This document shows, piece after piece, positions 61,250-64,000 of a stretch of DNA of 64,000 nt (positions are counted from its first letter, which is position 1; each line of letters begins with the position of its first letter). The DNA lies in assembly GCA_035079385.1 (NCBI GenBank), contig JAVHKY010000035.1, positions 2,170,001 to 2,234,000 on the forward strand, in the 5' to 3' direction. The translations under genes and the position numbers were made by a program. A model generated the notes under the pieces. The model worked only from the letters and a program-made list of their open reading frames with translations, had not been told where the DNA came from and ran no database searches. The stretch comes from Aspidiotus rigidus (lineage: Eukaryota; Arthropoda; Insecta; Hemiptera; Diaspididae).

Positions 61250-63860
61250 TCATGTCTTTTTATATGTATATCCTATATGATAGGAGAGGAACTTGAATAA
61301 AATTTTGACTCTCGAGCTATATTATGATACAAGGAGGACTTGGAAAAAATTTCATCCCCCAAGCTATATACAATCAGAGTCGACATTTTTCTAAGTTTTT
61401 CACCGGACGGCGCACGGTAAATTTCTCAAAAAAGAACCCATAAGACAGGTTTCCTGTTAAAATTTATACGTTTGAGCTATATATGATAGGAGAGAGGTTT
61501 GGAAAAATTTCGACCTCCAAGTTAAATAAGATAGGAATTGGACTAGCAAAAATTTCGACGTCGAAGCTATACAATAGGAGTCAACATTTTCCCAAGTTTT
61601 TTGCAGAATTGAGCACGGCAAATTTCTCAAAAAAAAAACCATAGAACAGGTTCCCTGTTGAAATTTTGAACTCCAAGCTACAATGTGTATGGTGGGAGGC
61701 GGACGCTGCGCTCGCGGTGCGAGGTTAATGACGTCACGGAGGGGGGGGGATAGATTTAGAAGAACTTTTGACTCTCGACCTGTACAATGATGGAGGGGAG
61801 ATTTGAAAAAATTTTATCCCATAAGCTATATACAATAAGAGTTAAAATTTCAACAGGGAACCTTTTCTAGGGGGGGCTTTTTGAGGAATTTATCGGGCGC
61901 CATCCGCCGTCCAGCAAAAAACTTGAAGAAATTTTGATTCTCAAGCTGTATATGATAGGACAGGAACTTGGAAAAATGTCGACTCTCGAGCTATATATGA
62001 TAGGAGAGGGGTTTGGAAAAATTTCGACCTCCAAGTTAAATAAGATAGGAATTAGACTTAGAAAAATTTCGACGTCGAAGCCATACAATAGGAGTCAAAA
62101 TTTTTCCAAGTTTTTTGCCGGATTGAGCACGGCAAATTTCTCAAAAAAAAACCATAGAACAGGTTCCCTGTTGAAATTTCGAACTCCAAGCTACAAAGTG
62201 TATGGTGGGAGGCGGACGCTGCGCTCGCGGTGCGAAGTTGATGACGACACGGAGGGGGGGATGGATTTAGAAGAACTTTTGACTCTCGACCTGTACAATG
62301 ATAGAGGGGAGATTTGAAAAAATTTCATCCCCAAGCTATATACAATAAGAGTCGAAATTTCAACAGGGAACCTTTTCTATGGGGGGCTTTTTGAGAAATT
62401 TATCGGGCGCCGTCCGCCATCCAGCAAAAAACTTGAAGAAATTTTGATTCTCGAGCTGTATATGATAGGACAGGGACTTAGAAAAATGTCAACTCTCGAG
62501 CTATATATGATAGGAGAGAGACTTTTGATTCCGGAGCTATATATGATAGGAGGGGGACTTGGCAAATTTTCGAGTCTCGAGCTATATGTGGTAGGAGAGA
62601 AACTGAGAAAAATGTTGACTCATGTCGTATATAGCTTGACAGTCGGAATTTTTCAAAGTCCCTCTCCTCATATATACCCTCGAGAGTCGACATTTTTCCA
62701 AGTCCCCCTCCTATCATACATAACTCAGAAATCAAAAGTCCCTCTCCTGTCATATATATAGCTCGAGAGTCGAAATTATTCCAAGTTTCTCTCCTATCAT
62801 GATATATAGCTCGAGAGTCAAAATTCTTCCAAGTGCCCCTCTCATCATATATACCTCGAGAGTCGAAGTTTTTCCAAGTCCCCCTCTTATCATATATAGC
62901 TCGAGAGTCGAAATTCTTCCAAGTCTCTCTCCTATCAAATATAGCTCGGAAGTCGGAATTTTTCCAAGTCTCCCCCCCCCCCCCCATTATCATATATAGT
63001 TCCTTTTCCAAGAACTTACACTCTCTAACTACAAATTATACTATAGGCTTATAGTAGGTCTAGGCCTTCTTTATACTAGCTTTATCTAGGTCTAGCCTTG
63101 AATTCTCAATACCAAATCCCTTATGACACATAAAACAGGTTCCCTGCGTTCCTCGTTTAACTTCGTTAAGGAAGCCGTCGTTGTTCTAAGTTTTTCACCG
63201 GACGGCGGACAACGCACGGTAAATTTCTCCAAAAAAAAAACCATAAGAGAGGTTTCCTGTTAAAATTTCTAGTCTCGAGCTATATATGATAGGAGAGGGA
63301 CTTGGAAAAATTTCGACGTCGAAGCTATACAATGGAAGTCAACATTTTTCCAAGTTTTTTGCTGAACGGCGCACGGCAAATTTCTCAAAAAAAAACCATA
63401 GAACAGGTTTCCTTTTGAAATTTCAAACTCCAAGCTATATACGGTGGGAGGCGGACGCAGCGCTCGCGGTACGAGGTTGATAACGTCACGGAGGGGGGGG
63501 AGGGATTTAGAAAAACTTTTCACTCTCGAGCTATACAATGATAGAAGAGAGACTTGAAAAATTTTCATCCTCCACGCTATATACAATAGGAGTCAGAATT
63601 TTTTTCAAGTTTTTTGCCGAACGGCGCACGGTGCACGGCAAATTTCTCAAAAAACCCCCCATAGAATAGGTTCCCCGTCAAAATTTCTATCTCTGGGCTA
63701 TGTATGATAGGAGGGGGACTCGAAAAAATTTCTTCCTCCGAGCTATATATGAGAGGAGGTGGACTTGGAAAAATTTATACTCTCGAGTTATATATCATGG
63801 GTGAGGGGGGGGGGGACTTGAGAAAAATTTCGAACTGTATACAATAGGGGTGGCCGAGCT
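61250..63860. repeat. decayed satellite array with inverted middle block
   Basis: Built of units of about 46 bp with the words ATATATGATAGGAGAGG, ACTTGGAAAAATTTCGA and CTCGAGCTATA. They are interleaved with a longer segment (GCACGGCAAATTTCTCAAAA, ACAGGTTCCCTGTTGAAATT, GGGAGGCGGACGCTGCGCTC) that recurs at about 61690, 62202 and 63440; the first two are about 512 bp apart. Units at about 62640-62998 run in the opposite orientation to those on either side. Open frames here are products of the repeat. Confidence 0.75.
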
Positions 63861-64000
63861 CTGGAAAAGTGTTGGACATCAAAGTGGATTAGACCTACTG
63901 GGGAAATCACTGAAAAAAAAAATGCGCCTAGAACTTTACCTGATGAGGAAAAACAATCAAGGTGGTGAGGAACAAAGTTCAAGCTGTATAGGAATGACAA
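63861..64000. other. window end, no gene recognised
   Basis: A short minus-strand frame enters from the right edge, with no recognisable motif. Confidence 0.3.

Noticed and set aside
61867..63586. Open frames up to 177 codons in the satellite region
   Set aside because: They consist of repeated LYMIGEGLGK- or YSSRVEIFPS-like units made by reading through the tandem repeat.

Overview
The window is animal nuclear DNA, most likely from an insect. Genes are split by short AT-rich GT-AG introns, mobile DNA is plentiful, and the proteins are clear metazoan orthologues. A sap-sucking hemipteran such as a mealybug or scale insect would fit, but that is a guess from overall texture and nothing here proves it. 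There are no bacterial-style operons, CRISPR arrays or rRNA genes.

Bases 1-15,000 hold compact housekeeping genes. They are a TRIC potassium channel of the endoplasmic reticulum (TMEM38 type, + strand, 7 exons), an unrecognised minus-strand gene with a probable GC-AG intron, a membrane-anchored immunophilin (FKBP8, +, 7 exons), the Ap4A hydrolase NUDT2 (-, 3 exons) and the lysosomal membrane protein TMEM192 (+, 6 exons). A dead Ginger-type transposase tail lies near 1.2 kb.

Bases 15,000-28,000 are a transposon graveyard. It includes a decayed Polinton-type DNA polymerase B carrying a nested hAT-like MITE with a perfect 8-bp target duplication, a broken P-element/THAP9-type transposase, a Penelope-like (PLE) reverse transcriptase, and CTAG-rich repeats.

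Bases 28,253-33,415 hold the most remarkable gene: one 5.1-kb open exon for a protein of about 1,700 residues. It has a signal peptide, a P-loop GTPase-like domain, a broken collagen-like/glycine-rich stretch, long helical regions around a hydrophobic segment, and a Cys/Trp-containing C-terminal domain. Many N-glycosylation sequons suggest it passes through the secretory pathway, which is strange for a GTPase fold. A PLE copy lies directly behind its last visible exon.

Bases 38,597-58,467 carry minus-strand exons of one large gene or two adjacent ones. Group A (49,214-58,467) is Ser/Tyr-rich, uses phase-0 microexons, two of them homologous, and may encode a sarcomere or cytoskeletal protein. 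Group B (38,597-48,867) ends in a 481-codon Glu/Arg-rich coiled-coil exon with a 72-bp tandem repeat. The introns are full of PLE copies, MITEs and hairpins.

Bases 59,000-64,000 hold a BEL/Pao integrase with an apparently intact D,D,E triad, a perfect 31-bp inverted repeat, and a decayed satellite array with units of about 46 bp and a longer period of about 512 bp. Related satellite pieces lie at 27.4 kb and 34.6 kb.

Exon limits were read by eye from splice motifs and reading-frame continuity. None is checked against transcripts.
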